Shown piece by piece: positions 25,986 through 34,734 of a DNA stretch of 64,000 nt. Made by a program: the position numbers and the translations under genes. The DNA lies in assembly GCF_905220975.1 (NCBI RefSeq), contig NZ_CAJNBK010000010.1:62001-126000 (forward strand), written 5' to 3'. The notes under the pieces were generated by a model. The model was not told where the DNA came from. It saw nothing but the letters and a program-made list of their open reading frames with translations, and searched no databases. This DNA comes from Paraburkholderia haematera (GTDB lineage: Bacteria > Pseudomonadota > Gammaproteobacteria > Burkholderiales > Burkholderiaceae). Every line of letters begins with the position of its first letter. Within the stretch, counting starts at the first letter, position 1.

Positions 25986-27404
25986 ATGTCGGCGCGGCGC
26001 ACTGCTCCACGACATTGGCGCAACACGAAGCTCGCGTCTCACCCGTTTCCCGAGCATCCGAAATTCTCTCAACCGGAGGAAATCATCCTCGAACTCAATG
26101 CCATTCAGGCGTCCATTTTGCGTCATCGTCCGCAACCCTATGTGGGCACCCACTTTGCGCTACGGATCGACAACCCGGAACACGGCCGTTTGCTCATCAA
26201 GCGGCTAACGCCGCTTATTGCGTCCGCAGCCAACTGCAGGGATCAGCAGTCATGGATTTCCATCGGCATCAGCTACGCCGGGCTGCGTTTGCTCGGCTTG
26301 CCCGAAACATCGCTGGCGAGTTTTCCCGAAGCGTTCCGCACAGGCATGGCGGGTCGAGCAGCCCAACTGATGGACACCGGTCCAAACGCGCCGAGTCATT
26401 GGGATCCGGCATTTCAGGGTAATCAGATGCACGTCTGCCTCAATGTCTTCAGTAGCGGCGGCGAAGCGTGGGAAAAAACCCGGGCGCTTGCCCACGAACA
26501 ATTCGTCGATCTGCATGGCATCACACTGCTCGGCGCCCATCAATTCGGCTCCCATCCCGACAATCTCAATCCATTTGGCTACAAAGACGGCATCTCCGAG
26601 CCCGCGATCGAAGGTAATGACGTCGAGCCACTGCCGGGTCAAGGCGCACCGATCAAGGCGGGCGAATTTATCCTCGGCTATCCCGGCGAAAGTGGCGAAC
26701 CGCTCAAGATGCCGCAGCCGGATATTCTCGGGCGCAACGGCACTTTTCTCGCATTTCGGAAGTACCGTTCGCGACTCGGGGCGTTCAACGATTATCTGAG
26801 ATCACAGGCATCCACTCCGGCGGGACGTGAATTGATCGCTGCAAAACTGGTGGGACGCTGGCGTTCCGGCGCGCCGCTTACGCTGGCGCCCGAGGCAGAC
26901 GACCCGGAACTCGGCGCCGACTATCGTCGTAATAACGATTTCACGTACGCAGACGACCCGAACGGCCAGCGCGTCCCGCTCGGCTGTCACATGCGAAGAA
27001 TGAATCCCCGTGACAGCAAGGTTTCCGTGATGACGGACGTCAACGTTCATCGCTTGATCCGGTGTGGCACGTCCTACGGCAAACCCTACGATGAAAGCGT
27101 GACCGCCAGTCAGGATCAAGACGACGAGCGGGGTGTTTATTTCATGCTGATCAGCGCGAAGGCGCACGAAACGCTCGAGTTTTTGCAGCGCGAGTGGGTC
27201 AACAACGGAAATTTTCAGAATCTTGGAGACGAGCGGGACCCGTTGATCGGCTTGCATGAAGAGAACGATATGTTCACCGTTCCGGCGAAACCGGTTCGCA
27301 AGCGGCTGGTGGGCATTCAGACCTTCAACGTTCTGAAAGGCGGCGAGTACCTGTTTATGCCGAGTCTGCCGGCGCTGCAATGGATCGCCGATAGCGGCCG
27401 GTAG
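25986..27404 (+). CDS. DyP-type haem peroxidase
   Basis: A 472-residue dye-decolourising peroxidase. The family motif GxxDG is present as GYKDGISEP (about residues 198-206, catalytic Asp201). The proximal haem ligand is likely His335 in PLGCHMRRMNPRD, and the haem-side Arg is in HRLIRCGTSYG. No Tat or Sec signal is evident, so it may be cytoplasmic. The length fits the longer DyP classes rather than the short EfeB type. ATG 25986 has only a weak purine stretch before it; an internal ATG is not favoured because the N-terminal helix would be lost. It is the last gene of the peroxidase set. Confidence 0.88.
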   Translation: MSARRTAPRHWRNTKLASHPFPEHPKFSQPEEIILELNAIQASILRHRPQPYVGTHFALRIDNPEHGRLLIKRLTPLIASAANCRDQQSWISIGISYAGLRLLGLPETSLASFPEAFRTGMAGRAAQLMDTGPNAPSHWDPAFQGNQMHVCLNVFSSGGEAWEKTRALAHEQFVDLHGITLLGAHQFGSHPDNLNPFGYKDGISEPAIEGNDVEPLPGQGAPIKAGEFILGYPGESGEPLKMPQPDILGRNGTFLAFRKYRSRLGAFNDYLRSQASTPAGRELIAAKLVGRWRSGAPLTLAPEADDPELGADYRRNNDFTYADDPNGQRVPLGCHMRRMNPRDSKVSVMTDVNVHRLIRCGTSYGKPYDESVTASQDQDDERGVYFMLISAKAHETLEFLQREWVNNGNFQNLGDERDPLIGLHEENDMFTVPAKPVRKRLVGIQTFNVLKGGEYLFMPSLPALQWIADSGR

Positions 27405-27525
27405 ACGCGGCGAGAAGCAGCGCGCCACGTCGGCGCCAGGCACCGCTCCCCAGCATTTTCCCGACAACGTCCGCGTCGCGCAGGGCGGAAGGGCGGCGCC
27501 CTGACCTGCCGCGCCCGTTCTTCGA

Positions 27526-29163
27526 TCAGACAGCGAGGGTCGCGCGGCGCGGCGTCGTTTTATTGCTACCGCGCCGGCTCGCCGCAATCAGTTCAGCCGC
27601 ACGCTCGCCGATCATCACCGTCGGCGAATTCGTATTGCCGCCAATCAGCGTCGGCATCACAGATGCGTCGACGATCCGCAGTCCAGTCACGCCGCGCACC
27701 CGCAATTGCGGATCGACCACCGATTGCGCATCGCCGCCCATCCGGCACGTGGCCACCGGGTGATAGATCGTGTCGGCATGCTCTGCAATGGTTCGGCGCA
27801 AATCTTCGTCGGTCTGGCCGGAATGCGTGTACAGCTCCTTGCCGCCGTGCAGGGCCAGCGAGGGTGCGTCGAGAATGCGCCGCGCCATTTGCGCACCTTC
27901 CACCAGCAGGTCGAGATCGCGCGAGTCGCTGAAAAAACGCGGATCGATCACAGGCGCGGTGCGCGCGTCGGCGCTCTCGAGGGTCACCGTGCCGCGGCTA
28001 TGCGGCCGCAACACGCACACGTGCAGCGAATAACCGTGGCCCCAGTGCATATGGCGGTTGTGGTCGTCGACAATGGCCGCGCAGAAATGCAGTTGCAGGT
28101 CCGGGCGCTCGAGCGTCGGCCGGCTCTTCAGAAAGCCGCCCGCTTCGGCGACGTTGCTCGACAGCATGCCCGTCCCGTGCCGCATGAAGGTCACGAACTG
28201 CGGCAGCATCCGCGCGATGCCGCGAATCGAAAAGCCGGTCGGCTCGATCGACGACACCCGTTTGTTGATGGTGAAGTCGACGTGGTCGATCAGGTTCTGG
28301 CCGACCTCGGGCGCATCGTGCAGCACGGCAATACCGAGCGACTGCAGATGCGCCGCCGGCCCAATGCCCGAGCACATCAGCAGTTGCGGCGAATTGAACG
28401 CGCCTGCTGCCAGTACCACCTCGGCGCGCGCTTCGAGCGTTTCAGTACGGCCGCCGCGCACGATGTCGACGCCGCTCGCGCGCTTGCCGTCGAAGGCCAC
28501 GCGCAGCACCGTCGCATCGGCGATCGTATGGAGATTGGGGCGCTCGCGATCGTAGATATAGGCGCGCGCGACGCTGCAGCGCCGTCCATCGCGCTGCGTC
28601 ACCTGATAGAAGCCGACACCTTCCTGGTCTGCGCCGTTGAAGTCGCTGTTCGGTTTGTAGCCGGCTTCGGTCGCGGCCTGCACGAAATGCGTCGAAAACG
28701 GATTGTGATAGCGCAGATCGGACACCGTCAGCGGGCCGTCCGCGCCGTGCCATGCATCGGCGCCGCGCTCGTTGCCTTCGGCCCGGCGGAAATACGGCAG
28801 CACGTCGGCCCACGACCAGCCTTCGCAGCCGAGCTGCGCCCATTCGTCATAATCGAGCGGATGGCCGCGGGTGTAGATCATGGCGTTGATCGCGCTCGAC
28901 CCGCCGAAGCCCCGCCCGCGCGGCTGATAGCCCTGGCGGCCGGCGAGCCCCGGCTGCGGCGTCGTCAGATAGCCGTAGTTGGTTTTGAGTTTATGCGGCA
29001 CGATGGCCGCCACGCCCACCGGCATATTCACGAACAGATTGCGGTCCGTATGCGGACCCGCTTCGATCAGGGCGATCGTGGCGTCAGGGCAGCTATCCGC
29101 CAGACGGCTCGCGAGCGAGCATCCGCCCGAGCCCGCACCGACAATGATGTAGTCGTATTGCAT
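27526..29163 (-). CDS. GMC-family FAD oxidoreductase (choline-dehydrogenase-like)
   Basis: A 545-residue flavoprotein. The N-terminal Rossmann motif is YDYIIVGAGSGGCSLASRLA. The GMC signature is GRGFGGSSAINAMIYTRGH, and the second is AGAFNSPQLLMCSGIGP. Near the C-terminus are the catalytic HPVATCRMG histidine region and the conserved LRVRGVTGLRIVDASVMPTL. The substrate is an alcohol, not readable from sequence. ATG 29163 with AGGAGGAG upstream was chosen; a longer reading to 29214 lacks one. It is divergent from the AidB-like gene, 308 bases away. Confidence 0.9.
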   Translation of the reverse strand: MQYDYIIVGAGSGGCSLASRLADSCPDATIALIEAGPHTDRNLFVNMPVGVAAIVPHKLKTNYGYLTTPQPGLAGRQGYQPRGRGFGGSSAINAMIYTRGHPLDYDEWAQLGCEGWSWADVLPYFRRAEGNERGADAWHGADGPLTVSDLRYHNPFSTHFVQAATEAGYKPNSDFNGADQEGVGFYQVTQRDGRRCSVARAYIYDRERPNLHTIADATVLRVAFDGKRASGVDIVRGGRTETLEARAEVVLAAGAFNSPQLLMCSGIGPAAHLQSLGIAVLHDAPEVGQNLIDHVDFTINKRVSSIEPTGFSIRGIARMLPQFVTFMRHGTGMLSSNVAEAGGFLKSRPTLERPDLQLHFCAAIVDDHNRHMHWGHGYSLHVCVLRPHSRGTVTLESADARTAPVIDPRFFSDSRDLDLLVEGAQMARRILDAPSLALHGGKELYTHSGQTDEDLRRTIAEHADTIYHPVATCRMGGDAQSVVDPQLRVRGVTGLRIVDASVMPTLIGGNTNSPTVMIGERAAELIAASRRGSNKTTPRRATLAV

Positions 29164-29471
29164 CCGCTCCTCCTGGTGGGGCCGCGTTGCTTGCAGACCC
29201 GGTCTCGTGCACACTTGTCTACGTGTGTTTTATCGGCATTGTAGGGAGCGTTCGGGCGCGACGGCGGGTTCGTGTCAGAGCGAACCCTCTAAACGAAAGC
29301 CCGCCCGCGACCCTATGATGAAAGACGCGCATGCGCCCGCCAGGCCGCCGCGCACGGCATTCAAACGCGGCGCCCCGCGCGCCGTCCTCTGGGCGTGCGG
29401 CACGACACGCCGCGATAAAACAGCACGCCGTCGATCAGCGGCGGCACGCATCCGGTGAACGGAGACAACAG
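29164..29471. other. Intergenic region between divergent GMC and AidB-like genes
   Basis: 308 bases that must hold promoters for both genes. The inverted repeat GGGTTCG-tgtcagag-CGAACCC (29266-29287) is the only clear structure and could be an operator. No -35/-10 pair was convincing. Confidence 0.4.
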
Positions 29472-31157
29472 ATGGATCGGTACAGCTTCGGCCACACCCA
29501 CGACGTGACAAATCAGGCGCCTCCGCTCGCGGACTACAACCTGTTTTCGAGCGACGTGGCGTTGTCCTCCGCCCTCGACCGCGAAGGCGCCGCGTGGCAT
29601 CGCGAGACATTGCAGCGGCATGGCGCGGCACTCACCACGCCCGAAACACTCGCGCTTGCCGAGCTGGCGAACCGCCACACGCCTGAACTTGTCACACACA
29701 ACCCACGTGGCGAGCGCATTGACGCGCTGGAGTTTCATCCTTCGTGGCATACGTTGTTGTCGCTGTTGCGCCGCGAAGGCCTGCACGCGTTGCCGTTTTC
29801 AGATCCGCAGCGCGGCGCCATGGTCGCGCGTTGCGCCGGCTATTTCCTTCACGCGCAACTCGAATCCGGCTCCCTCTGCCCGCTGACGATGACCTTCGCG
29901 AGCATCCCGGTGTTGCAACGCGAACCTGCCTTGTTCGACACGTTGCGCGACAAGCTCTATGCCCGTGAACACGATCCACGCGACGTGCCGCTCGCGCAAA
30001 AAACCTCGGCGATGATCGGCATGGGAATGACCGAGAAGCAAGGCGGCTCGGACGTGCGCAGCAACCAGACCCGTGCGTATGCCACGCACGGCAGCGGCCG
30101 GGGCGCCGAATACCGCCTGGTCGGTCACAAATGGTTTTTCTCCGCGCCGCAATGCGACGCGCATCTGGTGCTCGCCCGCACCGACGATCACGCAGGCCTC
30201 TCCTGTTTCTTCGTACCGCGTTTCGCACCGGACGGCAGCAAAAACGCCGTGCAGATCCAGCGTCTGAAAGACAAGCTCGGTAACCGCTCGAATGCCAGCA
30301 GCGAGGTCGAATTCTTCGACGCGTTCGGCATCATGATCGGCGACGAAGGACGTGGCGTGCCGACCATCATCGAAATGGCGAACTACACGCGGCTCGACTG
30401 CGTGATCGGCAGCGCGGCCCTGATGCGCGCGGCGCTGGTGCAGGCGATCCACCACGCCCGGCATCGCAGCGCCTTTGGCCGGCACCTGGCCGACCAGCCG
30501 CTGATGCGCAATGTGCTGGCCGATCTGGCGTTGGAATCGGAAGCCGCGACGGTGTTGTTCATGCGGCTCGCGCGCGCGTTCGAAGAATCGGCCGATGCGT
30601 CGTCGGCCGCGCCCGCTGAACGCGCATGGCGCCGGATCGTCACCCCGGCCGCGAAATACTGGGTCTGCAAACGCACGCTGGAATTCACCGGCGAGGCGAT
30701 GGAAGTCTGGGGCGGCAACGGCTACGTCGAAACCGGTCCGATGGCGCGCTTCTATCGTGAAGCGCCCGTGAATTCGATCTGGGAAGGCTCGGGCAACGTG
30801 ATGTGCCTCGACGTGCTGCGCGCCATGGAGCGCGAGCCCGACGCGGCACAAGCCTTGTTCGCCGCCTGGCAAGCGGACGCGCAAGGGCACCCGGCTTTGA
30901 GCGCCGCGCTCGGCAAGCTAGCCGCTACACTCAACGGCCCTGCCGAACATCGTGAAGCATCGGCTCGAAGGATCGCGCAGCAGATCGTGCTGATCGCGCA
31001 GGCCGCCCTGCTCCTGAAGCACGCGCCGGCGGAAGTCGCCGAGGCCTTCATCGCAACGCGTCTCGCCGACGGCTGCGGCGAGAACGGCCGCGTGTACGGC
31101 ACGCTGCCGGTCACGTTCGACCACGCGGCGATCATCGAAAGAGCATTTCCCGCCTGA
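29472..31157 (+). CDS. Acyl-CoA dehydrogenase-family protein, AidB-like
   Basis: A 561-residue flavoprotein with the AidB-type long N-terminal domain (about residues 1-170, e.g. NQAPPLADYNLFSSDVALSS) before the acyl-CoA dehydrogenase core: MGMTEKQGGSDVRSNQT, RLVGHKWFFSAPQCDAHLVL and ARHRSAFGRHLADQPLMRN. EVWGGNGYVETGPMARFYRE, then NSIWEGSGNVMCLDVLRAM, match AidB, a DNA-alkylation-response protein of E. coli. Many soil-bacterial relatives sit in catabolic operons, so a metabolic role here with the following aldehyde dehydrogenase is equally possible. ATG 29472 has GGAG upstream. Confidence 0.85.
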   Translation: MDRYSFGHTHDVTNQAPPLADYNLFSSDVALSSALDREGAAWHRETLQRHGAALTTPETLALAELANRHTPELVTHNPRGERIDALEFHPSWHTLLSLLRREGLHALPFSDPQRGAMVARCAGYFLHAQLESGSLCPLTMTFASIPVLQREPALFDTLRDKLYAREHDPRDVPLAQKTSAMIGMGMTEKQGGSDVRSNQTRAYATHGSGRGAEYRLVGHKWFFSAPQCDAHLVLARTDDHAGLSCFFVPRFAPDGSKNAVQIQRLKDKLGNRSNASSEVEFFDAFGIMIGDEGRGVPTIIEMANYTRLDCVIGSAALMRAALVQAIHHARHRSAFGRHLADQPLMRNVLADLALESEAATVLFMRLARAFEESADASSAAPAERAWRRIVTPAAKYWVCKRTLEFTGEAMEVWGGNGYVETGPMARFYREAPVNSIWEGSGNVMCLDVLRAMEREPDAAQALFAAWQADAQGHPALSAALGKLAATLNGPAEHREASARRIAQQIVLIAQAALLLKHAPAEVAEAFIATRLADGCGENGRVYGTLPVTFDHAAIIERAFPA

Positions 31158-31243
31158 AGCGAAGCAGGCGGATTGACGACACACCAAACACACCAATAAG
31201 CGCGGTTCAACGCGCACCGTTATCCATCAGGGAGTGGACACCT

Positions 31244-32662
31244 ATGAAGAACGATCTGCCAGAAGTCGCCGCGCTCGAAGCGCTGCTACGCGATCAACGC
31301 CATGCCTATCTGCGCGCGCCGTATCCGTCGTGGGAAGCCCGTGCCGGGCATCTGAAAGCGCTGCGCAAAGTCATGCTCGATAACCGCGACGCACTCGCCG
31401 ACGCGATGAGCGCCGACTTCGGCAATCGCGCGAAGCAGGAAGTGCTGCTCGCCGAATTCCTGCTGATCAAGGAAGAGGTCGACGCCGCGCTCAGGCACGG
31501 CAAACGCTGGATGAAAGCGCAACGCCGCAGCACCAACAAATGGTTGATGCCGGCGCGCGCGAAAGTCGTGCCGCAGCCACTCGGCGTGGTCGGCATCATC
31601 GTGCCGTGGAATTATCCCGTGCTCCTCGCCGTCGGCCCGCTGATCAGCGCGCTGACGGCCGGCAACCGCGCCATCATCAAAATGTCCGAACTGACGCCGC
31701 GCACCTCGGCGCTATTCGAGCAGTTGATCGGCCAGACCTTCGCACGCGATCATGTCGCCGTGGTGAACGGCGACGCCGCACTCGCCGCCGCGTTCAGCGC
31801 GCAGCCGTTCGACCATCTGCTGTTCACCGGCTCGACCAAGGTCGGCCATGAAGTGATGCGCGCCGCCGCCGAACATCTGACGCCGGTCACGCTGGAGCTT
31901 GGCGGCAAGTCGCCGGCCATCATCGGTCACCATGCGCGCTTCGACTACGCGGTGGATAACCTCGTCGCCGGCAAGACACTCAACGCGGGCCAGACCTGTG
32001 TCGCGCCGGACTACGTGCTGGTGCCGCGCGGCAAGGAGCAGGCGTTCATCGACCGGGCGCGCGCGCGGATGGCGAAGATGTACCCCGACTTTGCACACAA
32101 CCTCGATTACACGTCGATCATCTCGGAGCGGCACTTTGCGCGGCTGCAACGTCTTGCCGACGAAGCGCGGGCCGCCGGCGCGCAACTGCACACGCTCACC
32201 GACAGCACGCCGGACGAGGCAAGCCGCCGCTTTCCGCTGATCGCCGTCACGAACGCGCCGGATGAAAGCGCGCTGATGCAGGAGGAAATTTTCGGCCCGC
32301 TGCTGCCGATCGTCTCCTATGACACGCTCGACGACGCGATCGCGTGGATCAACGCGCGTCCGCGTCCGCTCGCGCTGTATCTCTACGCCGACGACACCGC
32401 GACCATCGATCGCGTCACGCGCGACACCATCGCGGGCGGCATGGCGATCAACGAAACGCTGATGCATCTGGCGTGCGAAAGCCTGCCGTTCGGCGGCGTC
32501 GGTGCGAGCGGGATGGGGGCGTACCACGGCTACGAAGGCTTCGTGACCTTCTCGAAGATGAAGCCGGTGCTGACGCAGGCGCGCCTGAACGCGCGCGGAT
32601 GGATCTCGCCGCCGTATGGCAAGCGGGTGAATGCCCTGCTGAAGTTGATGATGCGGTTTTGA
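31244..32662 (+). CDS. Aldehyde dehydrogenase, coniferyl-aldehyde-dehydrogenase-like
   Basis: A 472-residue NAD(P)-dependent enzyme of the short ALDH branch. VGIIVPWNYPVLLAVGPL is the cofactor-binding start, the glutamate motif is VTLELGGKSPAI, and the catalytic cysteine lies in LNAGQTCVAPDYVLVP. The end LPFGGVGASGMGAYHGYEGF and the C-terminal TFSKMKPVL are typical of coniferyl aldehyde dehydrogenases (CalB type), which oxidise lignin-derived aldehydes to acids. It follows the AidB-like gene by 86 bases on the same strand; GGGAG precedes ATG 31244. Substrate is inferred by family only. Confidence 0.88.
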   Translation: MKNDLPEVAALEALLRDQRHAYLRAPYPSWEARAGHLKALRKVMLDNRDALADAMSADFGNRAKQEVLLAEFLLIKEEVDAALRHGKRWMKAQRRSTNKWLMPARAKVVPQPLGVVGIIVPWNYPVLLAVGPLISALTAGNRAIIKMSELTPRTSALFEQLIGQTFARDHVAVVNGDAALAAAFSAQPFDHLLFTGSTKVGHEVMRAAAEHLTPVTLELGGKSPAIIGHHARFDYAVDNLVAGKTLNAGQTCVAPDYVLVPRGKEQAFIDRARARMAKMYPDFAHNLDYTSIISERHFARLQRLADEARAAGAQLHTLTDSTPDEASRRFPLIAVTNAPDESALMQEEIFGPLLPIVSYDTLDDAIAWINARPRPLALYLYADDTATIDRVTRDTIAGGMAINETLMHLACESLPFGGVGASGMGAYHGYEGFVTFSKMKPVLTQARLNARGWISPPYGKRVNALLKLMMRF

Positions 32663-32664
32663 TG

Positions 32665-32745
32665 GGCCGGCCATCCGGGCGCTGGACATCCGGGGGGCGG
32701 CCATCCGGGCGCCGGGCATCCGATGGCCAGCCATCCGCGCGACGA
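32665..32745. repeat. 15-bp tandem repeat after the aldehyde dehydrogenase stop
   Basis: Five units of 15 bases: GGCCATCCGGGCGCT, GGACATCCGGGGGGC, GGCCATCCGGGCGCC, GGGCATCCGATGGCC and AGCCATCCGCGCGAC. They begin a few bases after the TGA at 32660 and are in the same frame as the dehydrogenase, where they would read GHPGAGHPGGGHPGAGHP. A very similar array occurs inside fliI at about 39968-40012. Confidence 0.75.
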
Positions 32746-32806
32746 GCGCCGGCGGCGGGCAACTGCGGCAAGACCGCCTGATAAGCGGCCGACACAACGG
32801 CCGCCT

Positions 32807-33172
32807 TCAGCGCCCGGGCGCCTGGCCAGAAACATCCGCTACATCGGTCGCGACCACATCGGTCACGTCCTGCGCGGCGGCCGTTCCGCTTTCCGGCTCA
32901 TTCTCAGCGCCGCTTTCCAGCCGATGCAGCCATGCTAGCAACTCCGCCACCGCCTGATAGAGCTGCGGCGGAATCCGCGTATCGAGGTCAACCTGCATGA
33001 GCAACGAGACCATTTCCGGCGCCTCGTGCACATACAACCCGGCCTCCTTGGCGCGCTGCACGATCATCTCGGCCAGCATGCCGTAGCCTTTGGCGATCAC
33101 GCGCGGTGCGGGATCGCCGCCCTGTGCGTCGTAGACGAGCGCGGCCGCGCTGCGGCGATGTTTGCGGCTCAT
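32807..33172 (-). CDS. Stand-alone FlhB C-terminal domain protein (FlhX-like)
   Basis: A 121-residue protein matching only the cytoplasmic C-terminal domain of FlhB/YscU export switches: SAAALVYDAQ (in place of AVALKYD), APRVIAKGYGMLAEMIVQRA, VHEAPEMVSLLMQVDLDTRI, PPQLYQAVAELLAWLHRLE. No membrane part is present, and the autocleavage motif NPTH is absent: the protein begins where FlhB would be cut. FlhB C-domains control the export change from rod/hook to filament proteins, so this may modulate that switch. Its ATG overlaps the stop of the fliK-like gene (TGATG), a tight coupling. The tail after residue 90 is acidic and variable. Confidence 0.85.
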   Translation of the reverse strand: MSRKHRRSAAALVYDAQGGDPAPRVIAKGYGMLAEMIVQRAKEAGLYVHEAPEMVSLLMQVDLDTRIPPQLYQAVAELLAWLHRLESGAENEPESGTAAAQDVTDVVATDVADVSGQAPGR

Positions 33173-34653
33173 CACATATCCCAATCGAAATCGTCGAGCG
33201 GCACGGCTCCCGGATGCGCGACACGCGCTGTGCGGCGCCCCGCCGGCGCCTTGTCAGCCGCAGAGGCTGTCGAAGCCGCCGAGGCCGAGCGCGCATAAGC
33301 CGACGCCGCCGCCTGCCCGGCGGCCACGGCACCCGCCGCGGTAGCCGGCATGCCGCCGCCGATCTCCCGAATCGTCAGCCCGTTCAGTTCGATACCCGCT
33401 GCCGCGAGCCGTTGGCGAAAGCTCTCACCCTGTATCGCCAGTCGCGCCGCGCCGGCCGGGCTCGCCTGCACGCGCGCGACCAGCCGCGAGCCGGTTAGCG
33501 TCAAGTCCGCGTCGACGGTACCGAGCGTCGGCAGCGAGAGCGTGAGCCGTGTACGCCACGGTTGATCGTCCTCGCTCTCCAATCCACCGCCGCTGCGGTC
33601 CCATTCGTCGCCTTCCTGCTCAATGGTCCAGTCGAGCCTGGCACCCGGCCATGCTTCGCCGGTCCAGCGAAACTGCCCGGTGGCGAGCAGATCGAGTTGC
33701 TGGCGCACCAAAGGAACGGTCGCGGGATGCACTGCGGCCGCCATCGCTTGCGAGTTTTGCGACGACCCGCCGTCGGCTAGCTGCGCCGTGGCGCCGCGTA
33801 AGCTCGAGTGCGCCGGTTGGCCGTTCAGGTCGGATAGAGAACTCGCCAGCACCTCGCCGGCTACGAAGCGCGCGGCCTGTGCGGTCTGGATCGACGGCAT
33901 CGCGCGGGCTGCCGCGCTGCCGTCCGGCGCGCCGTTGGCCGGACCGTTAGGTGCGGCACCCATGCCCTGCCGGGGTGCCGCATTGGAGGAAGAAGCCTGA
34001 TCGGCATCGCTCGCCCAGTCGAGCGGCAATTGCGCAGCGGCGGCGACCAATTTGTTTTGCGCCTCGCCGGCCAGCGCGGCAGGCGGCCGCTGGCCCGCCA
34101 GCCATTGCGCGAGATGGGATTCGTAAAACAGGCCGCTTTCGCCGACGGTCTGTTCGAGCGCGGCCGCAAGCGCGGCGACCGGCACCTGCGCCGCCGCGAC
34201 ATTGGTCGTGGCGGTGGTATTGGCCGTACCGGTGGCATTCGGGGTGGTATTCGCGGTGGTATTCGCGGTGGTATTCGCGGTGGTATTCGCGACGGTATTC
34301 GGATTGGCAGATGAAGCAGCGGACGTTGCCGCCGTATCGAAGAGCGGCAAGCCGCCGGCTTCGACATCGAGCGCCGGTGCGGCCGGCCAGATCGGGGTCT
34401 GACCGAGCACCGCCGGGGTCGCCTCGCCGCCTGAGTTCACGATCGCATTGAGCGTCAGCGCGACGGCGGACAGCGCGGTTTGCGCGGAAGCCGGCGGTGC
34501 CGCAGGGGGCGTGACGGGGGTGGTATTGAGAATCTCGGTATCGACCCCCGCCGCGCCAGTCTGCGAGGCGGTCGCACTACCCGGCGCGAGATTGAGCAGA
34601 CTGTCGACCCGGTTCGCGAGCAGCGAAGTGACGACCGTGTCGATTCCGTTCAT
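33172..34653 (-). CDS. FliK-like hook-length-control protein (second FliK-type gene)
   Basis: A 493-residue protein. The first 300 residues are Ala/Thr/Asn-rich low complexity, including a 12-bp-encoded array (NTTA repeated) at about 34245-34305. The C-terminal third is a folded FliK-type domain: QFRWTGEAWPGARLDWTIEQ, PWRTRLTLSLPTLGTVDADL, LVARVQASPAGAARLAIQGE, SFRQRLAAAGIELNGLTIRE. FliK proteins measure hook length and trigger the FlhB specificity switch. A second fliK lies in the fliF operon at 42005. This copy is coupled to the stand-alone FlhB domain gene by overlap. AAGGAA precedes ATG 34653. Confidence 0.85.
   Translation of the reverse strand: MNGIDTVVTSLLANRVDSLLNLAPGSATASQTGAAGVDTEILNTTPVTPPAAPPASAQTALSAVALTLNAIVNSGGEATPAVLGQTPIWPAAPALDVEAGGLPLFDTAATSAASSANPNTVANTTANTTANTTANTTPNATGTANTTATTNVAAAQVPVAALAAALEQTVGESGLFYESHLAQWLAGQRPPAALAGEAQNKLVAAAAQLPLDWASDADQASSSNAAPRQGMGAAPNGPANGAPDGSAAARAMPSIQTAQAARFVAGEVLASSLSDLNGQPAHSSLRGATAQLADGGSSQNSQAMAAAVHPATVPLVRQQLDLLATGQFRWTGEAWPGARLDWTIEQEGDEWDRSGGGLESEDDQPWRTRLTLSLPTLGTVDADLTLTGSRLVARVQASPAGAARLAIQGESFRQRLAAAGIELNGLTIREIGGGMPATAAGAVAAGQAAASAYARSASAASTASAADKAPAGRRTARVAHPGAVPLDDFDWDM
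34245..34305. repeat. 12-bp tandem repeat inside the second fliK-like gene
   Basis: Four to five near-identical units of GGTGGTATTCGC (plus strand) encode repeated NTTA on the minus strand. The period is a multiple of three, so copy changes keep frame and only alter linker length. Confidence 0.75.
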
Positions 34654-34734
34654 ACCGATTCCTTGGTCACATTGGCGGCGACGCGCTCAACTACAGTCTG
34701 ACGGACTCATGCAGCGCGTTGCCCGCGGGCGCAC

